A stretch of DNA of 23,276 nucleotides. Origin: a virus. How positions within the stretch are numbered: position 1 is the stretch's first letter; each line of letters starts with the position of its first letter. Below the pieces are notes generated by a model. It saw only the letters and a list, made by a program, of their open reading frames with translations. It had not been told where the DNA came from and made no database searches. The position numbers and the translations under genes are program-made. Positions 1 to 8,458 of the stretch are shown piece after piece. The stretch is from positions 1 to 23,276 of the IMG/VR virus record IMGVR_UViG_3300046790_000018. One strand, written 5' to 3'.

Positions 1-935
1 GAAGGGAGCTTGCCCTTGTTGAAGTGTCGGTAGACGGCAACTGCCTCGTTGAACTCGTCCTCGGTGTAGGGCCGACTCGCGGTGGACTTGAACACCTTCT
101 CGCGGAGCGTCCTGACTTGCTCAGGCAGTTTCTCTGCCGACCGCGCCGCCGCCGCCGTCTCCAGCTTGGTCATGCCCGCGTTGGCGAGCTTGCCAGCCGG
201 ATACCCAAGCGCCGTGGTGACGGTATCGGCCAAGAGGCCAGCCTGATCCCTGGTCAGGCCATTGTCTTGCCCGATCTTCTGCACCAACGGATGCGTGATC
301 GCGAGCGGGCCAGCGGTTAGCGCAATCCGGCTGAGCATCTGGATCGGCGCAGCCCAGACAGCCTCCAGCATTTGCGGGGCAACCATCCCCGCCGCTGTCA
401 TGCCAGCGCCGTAGCCCACGTCTCGCGCGCCTCGGAAGTAGTTCCCCGATTGCATGTCCACGATCCCGTTGGTCATCGCGCCAACGGTGTTGTTCAGCAC
501 CGCGTCGAAGGTGTCGAGAATCAGCTTGGGGGAACTCGCAAGGCCACCGCCTCGGCCACCGGTGGCGTATTCCTCTGGCGTGAGGCCGACCGCCTGCCGA
601 TACCGATCCGACAGGTTGTAGGCGTAGTCGGGCCTGTTCGCGTCGGGATCGGGCTCGTGCGAAGCCGCCATCGACATCGGCGGCATGGGGTCCACCGGCG
701 TCATCGTGCCGCGTGAGGCCACCGGCCCGAACGCCGGTGGCGGCGCCTGGACACGCTGGGGTGCCGGAGCGACCGGCGTCATTGTGCCGCGCGAGGCGAC
801 AGGGCCATACGCCGGTGGCGGCGCGTGCGCCGGGACGAATGGACGTGCGGGCGCGGCCACCGGTGGCGGTGGCGGCGGTGCAGGTGCAGACCGGCGGGCC
901 TGCTCCGCGAGTGCGTCGTAGTCGATCTCAGGCAT
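1..935 (-). CDS. Large virion (ejection-type) protein, 3' end outside the window
   Basis: An open frame starts at the ATG at 935-933 and has no stop before the left edge, giving at least 311 residues. The start overlaps the TGA of the preceding gene by one base (TGATG). The N-terminus (MPEIDYDALAEQARRS) leads into a Pro/Ala-rich region with a duplicated segment containing GPVASRGTMTPV (residues about 38-80). After this come helical, Gly/Ala-rich stretches such as VGYGAGMTAAGMVAPQMLEA, which could be amphipathic or weakly membrane-interacting. It is the last visible gene of a string of ejection-type virion proteins, where phages of this type often carry very long internal virion proteins. A role in DNA ejection is inferred from position and composition; no enzymatic motif is visible in the part present. 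Confidence 0.7.
   Translation of the reverse strand, partial: MPEIDYDALAEQARRSAPAPPPPPPVAAPARPFVPAHAPPPAYGPVASRGTMTPVAPAPQRVQAPPPAFGPVASRGTMTPVDPMPPMSMAASHEPDPDANRPDYAYNLSDRYRQAVGLTPEEYATGGRGGGLASSPKLILDTFDAVLNNTVGAMTNGIVDMQSGNYFRGARDVGYGAGMTAAGMVAPQMLEAVWAAPIQMLSRIALTAGPLAITHPLVQKIGQDNGLTRDQAGLLADTVTTALGYPAGKLANAGMTKLETAAAARSAEKLPEQVRTLREKVFKSTASRPYTEDEFNEAVAVYRHFNKGKLP
694..824. repeat. In-frame 53-bp duplication, 78 bp apart
   Basis: The segments 694-746 and 772-824 are nearly identical and lie 78 bp (26 codons) apart. They encode two copies of GPVASRGTMTPV with a preceding APPPA(Y/F) in the N-terminal part of the left-edge virion gene. Because the period is a multiple of three the frame is kept, so this is an expanded low-complexity linker rather than damage. 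Confidence 0.85.
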
Positions 936-2746
936 CAGCGCACGCCAATCATTCGCTTGAAGTTGTCCGCTTGTTCCTGCGTGTCGAAGGGCTGCTCTTT
1001 CCCGTTGGGATCAACGACGTAGATTTTTCCCGGGATCCTCGGCGCTTGCTGCCGCGCAGTAGGCGCCGCTTGCCGTGGCGCGGGAATCGCCACCACCGGC
1101 GGGCGCGGTGTCGTCGGCGGTGGGATCGTCAGGCGCGGGGACGAGGACACCGGCGCGATAGGTGCCATCGTTCGCGGTGGCGGGGGCGTGGTGACAGGTG
1201 GCGGCGTCGTCGCGCCGCCTTCACTGCCAGTGCGGGGCGTGGGCGAACCGACGAGCGTCGAGCGCGTGGCCTGCTGCGCGGTCTGAATTTCGTGATCCAG
1301 CGAGGACATCCGGTTCGCCATGTCCTGTTTGAGCGTCCGCATGACGGCAATGGTCTGTGCGAGCGTGGCACTTTGCGGGTTGAACTCCTCGACCTCGCGC
1401 CGCGCCGTGTCGGACAGCACGCCCGTCAGGTTCGGGTTTGCGGTGAGCTTGGCAATTTCGTTGATCGCGACGAGTCGTGCCGCCTGATACGACGCCTGCT
1501 CGCCCGACCCCATGATTTGCCCCGTGACCCAGCGCACGGGACGATTGAGCAGTGGGATACCGGTATCCGCCACCTTCCCCGCCTGCGCCAGGAAGATGTC
1601 GATGTTCTTCTGCGCGGTGGCCTCAAAAGCCCCAATCGCGCCGCGCGACCGCACCAGTTGCGTGAGGTTGGAGCGGTTGGCGATGTACGCGGCCCGGTTT
1701 CCGGACATGTCCGCATCGGGGAACAGTTCGGCCTTGCGGTTGGCGATCCGGGTTTTGGTGGCAGCGGCGTTTTTTCCGTTGCCCAGCGGTGGCAGGATGC
1801 CCGACGTGGCATAGTCCGCAGCCGCTTGATCGATGGCAGCATCCGTCCACCTGATTTCTTCGTCGCCCGCATCGCCACCAGTCCCGCTGCTCGTCGGCGC
1901 ATGGTAGGGCGTCACGACATCGCCGGGCTTGATCGGAATCGGCTCGCCGGTGGCGAGCGACAGATACTTGCCACTGACCGAATTGAACAGCACGTTCCCG
2001 ACGCGCTGACCGTTGACGAGGATGTCCTGCGTGGCCAGCGTCACGTCCTGCTTTAGCTCCGGCGGCAGTAGTTCCTTCGGGATCGTTTCCCTGCCGCCTG
2101 TTTCTGACCAGAGTTCCTGGTTGATCGCCTTCGGGTTGGCATTCGGCTGGCGCAGCGCATCCCCAGCCCGCAGAATCATCGCGTCATCCATCTGCTTCTG
2201 ACGCTCCGCCGCTGCCACCTTCGGATCGGCCACCAAGTCGCTCATCGGCAACGTCTTGCCGGTCTGGCCGAAATACTGATCCTGGATGGCGTAGCGATCC
2301 GCGCCCGGCTGTCGCAGGGCGTCCGCCGACATCTGCCACATGCCTTTTTCGTTGGCCTTCTCGCTCGCTGCCAACTGCTTGTCCGCGAGCGCCTGCTTGC
2401 GGTCCTCGATGGCCTGCAACCGCGTCAGGTGCGCCTCGATCATCGGCACGAGCGTTTTGGCCTTCTCGACGCCCACCCGCTTGATGATCGAACCAAGGTC
2501 GGCGTTCCCCGAATTGATCATCGTGGCGATGTCGCTAGCCTCCCGCGCATCGTCGCGGCGCTGCATCGCGCCCACGACCATGCCGCCAGCCCCCGTGACG
2601 AGGTCCGCGACAATCGCACCCTTCCGCCCCTGCTGTTCGGCGGCGGAACGGCCCTGCTGCCGAATCAGGTCCGCAATGCGGAACGCATCGTTCATCCGGT
2701 TCGGGCCGGGCGCATACGGCGAAACAAGCGGCGGGTAAGCAGCCAT
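935..2746 (-). CDS. Putative internal virion / ejection-module protein (603 aa)
   Basis: A 603-residue protein whose ATG (2746-2744) overlaps the TAA of the preceding gene by one base and whose own stop overlaps the next start, so it is translationally coupled within the late operon. I do not recognise a named family. Residues about 20-250 are predominantly helical and charged (KANEKGMWQMSADALRQPG). A Pro/Thr-rich linker spans about 505-570. The last 30 residues form a compact separate module (GKIYVVDPNGKEQPFDTQEQ...) like a small C-terminal tag domain. It lies directly downstream of two ejection-type proteins, so an internal virion or ejection role is inferred, not shown. Confidence 0.72.
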   Translation of the reverse strand: MAAYPPLVSPYAPGPNRMNDAFRIADLIRQQGRSAAEQQGRKGAIVADLVTGAGGMVVGAMQRRDDAREASDIATMINSGNADLGSIIKRVGVEKAKTLVPMIEAHLTRLQAIEDRKQALADKQLAASEKANEKGMWQMSADALRQPGADRYAIQDQYFGQTGKTLPMSDLVADPKVAAAERQKQMDDAMILRAGDALRQPNANPKAINQELWSETGGRETIPKELLPPELKQDVTLATQDILVNGQRVGNVLFNSVSGKYLSLATGEPIPIKPGDVVTPYHAPTSSGTGGDAGDEEIRWTDAAIDQAAADYATSGILPPLGNGKNAAATKTRIANRKAELFPDADMSGNRAAYIANRSNLTQLVRSRGAIGAFEATAQKNIDIFLAQAGKVADTGIPLLNRPVRWVTGQIMGSGEQASYQAARLVAINEIAKLTANPNLTGVLSDTARREVEEFNPQSATLAQTIAVMRTLKQDMANRMSSLDHEIQTAQQATRSTLVGSPTPRTGSEGGATTPPPVTTPPPPRTMAPIAPVSSSPRLTIPPPTTPRPPVVAIPAPRQAAPTARQQAPRIPGKIYVVDPNGKEQPFDTQEQADNFKRMIGVR

Positions 2747-3816
2747 TAGTCGGAGTCCGCTTCAATGAGGCCCGCGAGTCGCATCTTTTCGAGCCACTGA
2801 TCCATCGCGGCCTTGAAGTTCAGTTCGGCCTCTTGCCGCTTCGGCAAGTACTCGGCCTCAGCACCATGCGTGGCGGCGTCCCAGGCGTCCTTCGACGTGG
2901 TGTAGGCACTGTCGTATTCGCCCTGGATCTCATCCACGCCGTACTTGTAGGCATCCTTGGATGCGCCGTAGTTCTTCGTCCAGATGTCGGAAGCATTGCT
3001 CCGGTTCGTGTCGTAGACACCCTGCTCGCGGTTGAACACGTTGTTGTAGTTCTGCTCGCCCAACTTCTGCCCGAAGCCGATCAGTTCCTTGGCCGTACCG
3101 CCCGTGCGGAGCAGCCCCTTGGACGCGGCGCTGTTGGCCAGCGCCTTGCCGCCCTGCTCCATCGCGAAGGCGAACCCAGGTTCGCTGCGCGCCTGCTCCA
3201 GCGTAGGCCGCTGGAAATCGGCGTAGCTAAACGCCGCTGGCTCTTTCCAGCTTGGGAGGTCGAGCGCGGCCGGTGGCGTAAAGACGGGCGCGGTGTACGT
3301 CGGCATCCACCCGCTGGACGTGGGCGGCGGCGCAAAGGGGCCGGTATAGCCGCTGCCGCCTTGCCCCCCGCCCCCGCCACCGCTACTGCCGCTGCCCAGG
3401 CGCGTGTCCTCGACTCCGGCATCGCTGAAGTAGCCCGAAATGAGCCGGTTCTCGTCGTGATAGTTCTTCTTGAGAAACTCCGCCGCCCATTCCGGCGGAA
3501 CGCCTGCGGCAATCGCGGCATCGTAGTCGCGCTTGGCGGACTCCTCCGTATCGCTTTCGCCCTGACCGCGCGTAATGTGCCCGTCCACGTAGCCGCCGGT
3601 TGTCCCTGCCTGCACGAACGGTAGGCTCGGATCGGCGGTCGGGTTCTTGATGTTGATCGCACCGGACGGGTTGCTGGGATCGAACGAGGCATCCGGCGGC
3701 ACCCAATAGGTGGGCGGTTCGCCGTCAGCAGAGCCTGGAGTGACCGGATCAACGACGGGCTCAAGGGTGTCCTCGTCGATGAGATTGCCTTCTTGGTCGT
3801 AGGTGTAGCGGGCCAT
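2746..3816 (-). CDS. DNA transfer / ejection-type virion protein (356 aa)
   Basis: Residues about 203-268 carry the block often seen in podovirus DNA-transfer or internal virion proteins: EPGFAFAMEQGGKALANSAA, then SKGLLRTGGTAKELIGFGQK, then EQNYNNVFNREQ. The pattern PG(F/Y)xFxxxQGxxALxxSAAxxG(L)LxxG is typical of that family. Before it is a Gly/Ser-rich linker (about residues 138-160). After it is a long helical, Tyr/Asp/Lys-rich tail that repeats an (A/S)KDA(Y/W) theme. The stop overlaps the next start by one base and the upstream gene ends 3 nt before this ATG. The expected role is as a protein packaged in the capsid and released with the DNA. Family recognition is by motif memory only. 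Confidence 0.8.
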   Translation of the reverse strand: MARYTYDQEGNLIDEDTLEPVVDPVTPGSADGEPPTYWVPPDASFDPSNPSGAINIKNPTADPSLPFVQAGTTGGYVDGHITRGQGESDTEESAKRDYDAAIAAGVPPEWAAEFLKKNYHDENRLISGYFSDAGVEDTRLGSGSSGGGGGGQGGSGYTGPFAPPPTSSGWMPTYTAPVFTPPAALDLPSWKEPAAFSYADFQRPTLEQARSEPGFAFAMEQGGKALANSAASKGLLRTGGTAKELIGFGQKLGEQNYNNVFNREQGVYDTNRSNASDIWTKNYGASKDAYKYGVDEIQGEYDSAYTTSKDAWDAATHGAEAEYLPKRQEAELNFKAAMDQWLEKMRLAGLIEADSD

Positions 3817-3819
3817 TGG

Positions 3820-4863
3820 CTATACGTCCTCGTTCGTGTTCCACAGCAATTTCTTGAACTCGCCAAGGGTGTCGAGCGAGGCCCGCCGATACGGCGCCCG
3901 CCGCGCTTCGGTCGCCTCAAAGCGCGCCTGCTCTTTCGCGGCGGTTTCGTCGTACGCGCGCATCGCGAAGTCGAGCGCAGCCTTGTCGGCGGCGGCTTGC
4001 GCGGCGGTCTGATTGTTGGCGCTGTTGTTGTTCATGTAGCTGTTGAAGGCGCCGACGCCCAACCCGGCCAAGTCCTTGAGCGTGATGCCGAACGGGAGTT
4101 GAAACGAGGTCTTCTGGCTGTTCTGCCGGTCCTGGTTCTGACTCTGATTGTTCGTCGGTTCTGGCACGTCGGGCGTGTAGGTCGATGGCGTGTTGCCAAA
4201 GAGATTCGCCACGGTGGCGGCGCCCGCGCCAGCGCCCGCAGTTGCCAGCGCGGCCGGGAGCCTCGACGCGACATTGCCGGGCAGGTTCTCCACGACCCCA
4301 GACGAAAAGTTCGGAAGCGACGACTGCGCCACCAAGGGGACTGCCGACGAGGCGACCCCTGGCGCGAGCGCACTCGCCCCAGGCAAGACGTTCGCGGCCA
4401 ACGGTGACGAGAAGGTGGCAGGCAACAGGCCCGCGTTGACAGTCGGCTCAACGATGCCGGGCACGACACCGCTGACCGTGCCGACCTGTGAGGATGCCGC
4501 ATCGGCCGCGCTCTGCCCGGCCACCTGTGCCCCGGTCTGCGCCGCGTTGCCAAACAACGACGCACCCAACGACATCGCGGTTGGTGCGATGTGTCCCCAC
4601 AGCGCCGGGTCGGCATACCACTCGGTATAGTTGGCGTCGTGGAATTTGTTCCCGTCCCACGCCATCCCTGACGTGTTGATGCCGCGCGCATTGGCGACTT
4701 GCCGCGCTTGCTCGCCTTCTGCGAGTTTCTTGTATCGCGCGTACGCCGCCGGGCTTTCGCCCGCGACCCGTGGACGGATCGGCCTGGGCGTGAAGCCAAG
4801 CGAAGCACCCGTGATGTCCTGTTTCTTGGGCTTTTGATCGACCCGAAAACCACCCGCTGCCAT
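3820..4863 (-). CDS. Ejection-type virion protein (347 aa)
   Basis: The ATG follows directly after the TAA of the upstream gene (TAAATG). The N-terminal 75 residues are charged and end in VANARGINTSGMAWDG. The middle (about 90-240) is Ala/Ser/Gly/Val-rich low complexity, as in membrane-active ejection proteins. The C-terminus is helical, with AAADKAALDFAMRAYDE followed by FEATEARRAPYRRASLDTLG. The ExRRAPYRxAS motif recurs in phage virion proteins encoded beside DNA-transfer proteins. Together with the next two genes it resembles a three-protein ejection set like P22 gp7/gp20/gp16 in arrangement, though not necessarily in sequence. Confidence 0.75.
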   Translation of the reverse strand: MAAGGFRVDQKPKKQDITGASLGFTPRPIRPRVAGESPAAYARYKKLAEGEQARQVANARGINTSGMAWDGNKFHDANYTEWYADPALWGHIAPTAMSLGASLFGNAAQTGAQVAGQSAADAASSQVGTVSGVVPGIVEPTVNAGLLPATFSSPLAANVLPGASALAPGVASSAVPLVAQSSLPNFSSGVVENLPGNVASRLPAALATAGAGAGAATVANLFGNTPSTYTPDVPEPTNNQSQNQDRQNSQKTSFQLPFGITLKDLAGLGVGAFNSYMNNNSANNQTAAQAAADKAALDFAMRAYDETAAKEQARFEATEARRAPYRRASLDTLGEFKKLLWNTNEDV

Positions 4864-5337
4864 TTACTCGCCCCCCATTGTTTCCAGCACGAGGTGTAAC
4901 TGGTAGGCCATGCCTGCGGCGACCGACGCATACGCCACCGAGTAACTGATCGGCGTGGCCGCATCGCTATGCACCATCGCCGTCCCGGTCCCGACTGACG
5001 CGGTCGTGTTCCCCGTCACCGCCAGCACGAGCGGCAGCGAGCAGACGACGCCACCGTCTACCCAATGCACCGTCACCGCTACGGAAGATGACGTAGCGGC
5101 GGGCACCGTCACGCGCACCGCCGCTGTTACCCGATAGAGGCCCGAAGGCAGCGACCCGGTGGCAATCGACGTGACCGGAATCGCCGCCGCCACCGGCGGC
5201 AACTGGACGACCTGTTGCCGCACCGGCACCGTGGCCATCGCGGCGGTCTGGTCGCGGAAATACACCTGCCACGGTTGCGTGACAAAGCGGTCCTCATCGA
5301 CCAATTCCGTCTGAACAAGTCCAGGGGTAAGCGGCAT
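4864..5337 (-). CDS. Beta-rich virion protein (tail/neck fibre-type domain, 157 aa)
   Basis: The N-terminus contains RFVTQPWQVYFRD, a short helix seen at the start of several phage tail-associated proteins. The rest looks like a beta-sandwich: PSGLYRVTAAVRVTVPAAT, then SVAVTVHWVDGG, then ATPISYSVAYASVAAG and a final LHLVLE strand. This GLYR...ATPI(S/T)Y...YAS pattern is a recurrent phage structural domain. The start overlaps the stop of the hub-protein gene by one base (TGATG). The position between the neck hub and the ejection proteins suggests a tail or neck surface component. The exact role is unknown. Confidence 0.72.
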   Translation of the reverse strand: MPLTPGLVQTELVDEDRFVTQPWQVYFRDQTAAMATVPVRQQVVQLPPVAAAIPVTSIATGSLPSGLYRVTAAVRVTVPAATSSSVAVTVHWVDGGVVCSLPLVLAVTGNTTASVGTGTAMVHSDAATPISYSVAYASVAAGMAYQLHLVLETMGGE

Positions 5338-6869
5338 CAGGCCCCTTGTCCTTGCGGCGTCCGCAGATACGCGGCGGTAATGCGCCAGTTCCGCACCGCG
5401 TCCGATACCGTGACCTCAAACGTCGTCTGTCGCCCCTGCGTAATCCGCGCCCAGTAGACGCGGGTCAGGTAGGCACCCAGCGCCCCGGCGCTCGCCTGCC
5501 GCTCGTCGCCCCAGGTGCGCCCGCCATCCTTCGACACGCGGAGCATGACCGTGGGCGGCGGGCCGAACGGTGCCGCGTCCTGGCCGATGCCGGTTTGCAG
5601 CAGCAGTTCAAACCACGTCAGGACGATCCGCATGTTCTCGTTCTGCACGGTGGGCGACTGCCGCAAGCGCCGGATCACGCGGTCGTCCACATCGCGCGGC
5701 AGCGCACTCGACATCTGATAGATGCGGGCGCTTTCGCGATCCGCCATCAGGTGCATGTTGAACGCGAAGGCGTGGAACACCGGCCGGAAGTAGACGTAAT
5801 GGCTGGCCTCAGAAATCCAGGTACCGCGCTTGTGCCAGCGCCGCCCTTCGGGTGCCTTCTCGTCATAGCCCCACGTCACGTTGGCGGTCGGGAACGTCAG
5901 CAGGTAGAACGTGTGCCCCTGCTCGGTGTATGCCTGCCCGATGGCGTCATCAATCCGGGGATAACTCGCGGCCTGAAATTCCATCGCGTGCGTCGAGACA
6001 CGCTGCGGCCGGTAGCCCTGCAACTGCATCACCTGGATGCCGCCATCCGGGGTCTTGGCCAGCCACATGACTGTTTCGCCCACCACGGCAATCGAGAACG
6101 TCGCGGCGCACCCGTAGGACAGCGCGCCAGACAGATCCGGCGCGAAGGGAATCGGAAACGTGCCCGCGTTGTACCAGATTTCGCCCGTGGTGACGCCGGG
6201 CAAGATGATCTGCCCGAACGGCGACACGATCATCGCCCGCCACGGATTCGTGATGATGCCCGGCTGGATGACTTGCGACAGATCCCAGCGCGTGCAGTCG
6301 AGCAGGAACGACATGTACACCGCGCTGGCGTTGCGGTCAAAAATCAGGAAGTAGCCGTTGACGCACGCGCCTTGCGTGGCGGTGACGCCCTCGCTTGAGA
6401 GTGCCGTGATCTCGGTGAACCGGTCTACAACCAGTTCGTAGCAATACGCGATGCCGCCAGACGTAACGAGCAGTTGCCCGCGCCCTGACTGATCCGTGTT
6501 GTCAAATTCTTCCGCGCTGCCGTAGCCGTTCGTGCTGATGGTGGCGGGATTCTGGTCTACCGCGACGACGCCGCGCTGGACCGTGGTGCCGTTCGCGAGC
6601 ACTTCCACGAAGCGATCCCCGTAGACCGCGAAGCAGCGCCCCTGCGCCGGAACCGGATCGTACGTGGTCACGTCTGCGAACATCGCGCGCCCGCCAGACG
6701 CCGGAGCGATGGCGAACGGCTGCACGCCCGGCGTCGGTGAGAGCGAGGCTTGCGCCGTCGCCCCAGGCGACTCCGAGACTTCTACGAAGAAGTTATAGAG
6801 TTCTTCGTTGTCGGTGACAGGCGATTGCGCCCTGTGGCTTCCTCCGACAAAAGCCGAAAACTCACCCAT
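5337..6869 (-). CDS. P22 gp10-like packaged-DNA stabilisation / tail hub protein
   Basis: About 510 residues with the features of the gp10 hub family, which caps the portal-gp4 channel after packaging. There is a YNFFVE-type N-terminus (DNEELYNFFVEVSESPG), and a central run of beta strands including FDRNASAVYMSFLLD and GEIWYNAG. Near the middle is TVMWLAKTPDGG, then YRPQRVSTHAMEF, and near the C-terminus MLRVSKDGGRTWG followed by RVYWARITQGR. I place the start at the ATG at 6869, which overlaps the upstream stop by 8 nt; a GTG at 6884 would add five residues. Neither start has a clear Shine-Dalgarno, consistent with coupling. It follows the gp4-like gene, as in P22-type phages. Confidence 0.85.
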   Translation of the reverse strand: MGEFSAFVGGSHRAQSPVTDNEELYNFFVEVSESPGATAQASLSPTPGVQPFAIAPASGGRAMFADVTTYDPVPAQGRCFAVYGDRFVEVLANGTTVQRGVVAVDQNPATISTNGYGSAEEFDNTDQSGRGQLLVTSGGIAYCYELVVDRFTEITALSSEGVTATQGACVNGYFLIFDRNASAVYMSFLLDCTRWDLSQVIQPGIITNPWRAMIVSPFGQIILPGVTTGEIWYNAGTFPIPFAPDLSGALSYGCAATFSIAVVGETVMWLAKTPDGGIQVMQLQGYRPQRVSTHAMEFQAASYPRIDDAIGQAYTEQGHTFYLLTFPTANVTWGYDEKAPEGRRWHKRGTWISEASHYVYFRPVFHAFAFNMHLMADRESARIYQMSSALPRDVDDRVIRRLRQSPTVQNENMRIVLTWFELLLQTGIGQDAAPFGPPPTVMLRVSKDGGRTWGDERQASAGALGAYLTRVYWARITQGRQTTFEVTVSDAVRNWRITAAYLRTPQGQGA

Positions 6870-7605
6870 GACGCTGGGCGCCACCCGTGTTGATGTTGTA
6901 GCCCGCGCCCGGCCCCTGCATCGTGAACATCGGATCGATGGCCACGTCGGTCATCTGATAATTGCTTCTTTTCATCGCCGCGAACGTGTCCCGCGCCATA
7001 CGCACCGCGTCCGGCGACGGCGTCACCTGGAACATCGGCGCGATGGCGAGCGTGAGGTTGTATTGAATCGCCGCCGCGATGCCGTCAGGAATCGGGTAGG
7101 GCGTGGTCAGGTTCTCGAAGGTCGGGACCACCTTCTCCAGATAGAGCGCGAGCGGATAGGCCACCGCCGGGATCGGCCACAGGAGAATTTCGCCAATGGC
7201 ACCCGGCCGATAGAACACCGACGTGAATTGCGAGTTCGGCTGGTTCTTCATGCGCGTGGCTTGGTACATGTCGTACGTCAGCATCGCGCACGGGATCTCG
7301 ACCTCCTGCGGCGTGTCGGCGTACAGCACGAGGCCCGCGCCGACGACCGACTGCTGCCCGACTGGGCGGGCGGTGTCGAAGTCCAGACCCGGCCCGATGG
7401 TGTAGGCACCCTTGTTGGATACCATCGGGAACACTTCGCGCTGCGTCTGCACCACCGTGAGCGCGTCGAGCGACCACGACGCGATCATCATCCGTAGACG
7501 CTGAAGGCCGTCCGCCATGTGGACGCCTTCGGCCGCTTCGCCGCCGCCCAGGACGCCCAGATCCTGCATCGACATCCGAAGAAACGTAGCGGCAGCGATA
7601 TCCAT
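6862..7605 (-). CDS. P22 gp4-like tail accessory / head completion protein
   Basis: A 247-residue protein starting at the ATG at 7605 (MDIAAATFLRMSMQDLGVLG), with GAGGA about 6 nt upstream. The open frame extends further upstream, but that part overlaps the preceding gene and has atypical composition. The N-terminal pattern of LRMSMQDLGVLGGGEAAEG followed by GLQRLRMMIASW is typical of the gp4-like tail accessory factor family. Such proteins bind the portal after packaging and extend the channel. Further support is SNKGAYTIGPGLDFDTARP, a common motif of this family, and the hub-type gene immediately downstream. Confidence 0.84.
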   Translation of the reverse strand: MDIAAATFLRMSMQDLGVLGGGEAAEGVHMADGLQRLRMMIASWSLDALTVVQTQREVFPMVSNKGAYTIGPGLDFDTARPVGQQSVVGAGLVLYADTPQEVEIPCAMLTYDMYQATRMKNQPNSQFTSVFYRPGAIGEILLWPIPAVAYPLALYLEKVVPTFENLTTPYPIPDGIAAAIQYNLTLAIAPMFQVTPSPDAVRMARDTFAAMKRSNYQMTDVAIDPMFTMQGPGAGYNINTGGAQRHG

Positions 7606-7633
7606 GCGTGTCCTCGTGCCCGCGAGGGCGCGT

Positions 7634-7957
7634 TTAGAACGTCGGGCCGTCCACGATGGGTTCCGGCTCCGGTTCCGGCTCATCGGCGGCAGCGGCGGCA
7701 GCGGCGGCAGCAGCCAGATCAGCGAACCAACCTTCCGCTTCGGCGGTGGCCTGTTCCTCGGCGCTGTTGACCGTGCGCGTGCTCAGTACTGGAGCCGGAA
7801 GCACGGGCTTCTCGACCGGGCGCTTGAGCATGAACAGTTCCTTCGGGAACTCGATGATTTCGACTTCGGCGGTGTCGGCAACCGGCTCGGCGGCGACTGG
7901 CTCGATAGCCGTGGTGGCGAATGGATCGGTGGCTGGATACGTAACTGGATCGGCCAT
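7634..7957 (-). CDS. Small Ala/Pro-rich virion-module protein, paralogue of the next upstream gene (107 aa)
   Basis: The start at 7957 has GGAGGA 8 nt upstream. The protein is acidic. It has a core of EIIEFPKELFMLKRP followed by STRTVNSAEEQATAEAEGWF, then a poly-Ala run and an EPEPEPEP tail. The core matches the upstream 153-aa protein (YVEYPRDMFLAGHP ... STRTVHSDAERSAAERDGY), which suggests duplication. The (R/K)(T/I)VNSxxEExxAxxxGW motif occurs in many small phage proteins encoded near capsid genes. Its function is unknown; a minor head or neck role is inferred from location. Confidence 0.72.
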   Translation of the reverse strand: MADPVTYPATDPFATTAIEPVAAEPVADTAEVEIIEFPKELFMLKRPVEKPVLPAPVLSTRTVNSAEEQATAEAEGWFADLAAAAAAAAAADEPEPEPEPIVDGPTF

Positions 7958-7986
7958 GTGTCTGTCCTCCGCGCCCGTGAGCGCGA

Positions 7987-8448
7987 CTATTCGATGGTGC
8001 GCTTGCCTGTCTTGGGATTGGCGCGGGGCACGTCCGCGACGTGCTCTGCCGTGGCGTCCTCGACCTCGGCCTTTTCCGTCAGCGCCTTCTCGGACATCCG
8101 ACGATCCGCGAAGTTCTGCGCGGCAGCGGCGCGGGCCATCTCGCGGTCACGGTCCTTCTGTTTCTTGATCGCCTCGTGCTGGTCCGCGTCGTAGCCGTCA
8201 CGTTCGGCCGCGCTCCGCTCCGCATCGCTGTGGACGGTGCGCGTGGAGCCGTGCAGGATTTCGATCTTGCCGGGACGGCCGTCCGGGTGCCCGGCCAGGA
8301 ACATGTCGCGCGGATACTCGACGTAGACGAAGGGACGGCCCGGCGCGCCGTACATCGTGTAGGTCGATTCCCACTTGCGCATCTCTGCGGCGTAGGCCGA
8401 CGCGGGATTGATCTGAATCGCGGGGCCGTCGTAGTGCTGTTCTGCCAT
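7987..8448 (-). CDS. Small conserved virion-module protein (153 aa)
   Basis: The first gene after the strong terminator at 8459-8514, with GAGGA before its ATG at 8448. The N-terminal half includes FVYVEYPRDMFLAGHPDG and STRTVHSDAERSAAERDGYD, shared with the shorter neighbour downstream. The C-terminal half is a highly charged helix (HEAIKKQKDRDREMARAAAA), probably coiled coil. No enzymatic motif is visible. Its place between the coat-adjacent gene and the gp4-like gene suggests a head-completion, decoration or chaperone-like role, which is inference. Confidence 0.72.
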   Translation of the reverse strand: MAEQHYDGPAIQINPASAYAAEMRKWESTYTMYGAPGRPFVYVEYPRDMFLAGHPDGRPGKIEILHGSTRTVHSDAERSAAERDGYDADQHEAIKKQKDRDREMARAAAAQNFADRRMSEKALTEKAEVEDATAEHVADVPRANPKTGKRTIE

Positions 8449-8458
8449 GCCGTCCTCG

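Noticed and set aside
713-2056. Long plus-strand frame (447 codons) opposite the ejection genes
   Set aside because: Arg/His/Gly-rich composition with no domain; it is the antisense shadow of the GC-rich minus-strand gene.
5346-6398. Plus-strand 350-codon frame
   Set aside because: Antisense to the gp10-like hub gene, Arg-rich, no ribosome site.
6862-7683. 273-aa version of the gp4-like gene
   Set aside because: The extra N-terminus is Arg/Ser-rich, overlaps the upstream gene and has no ribosome site; the ATG at 7605 has GAGGA upstream.
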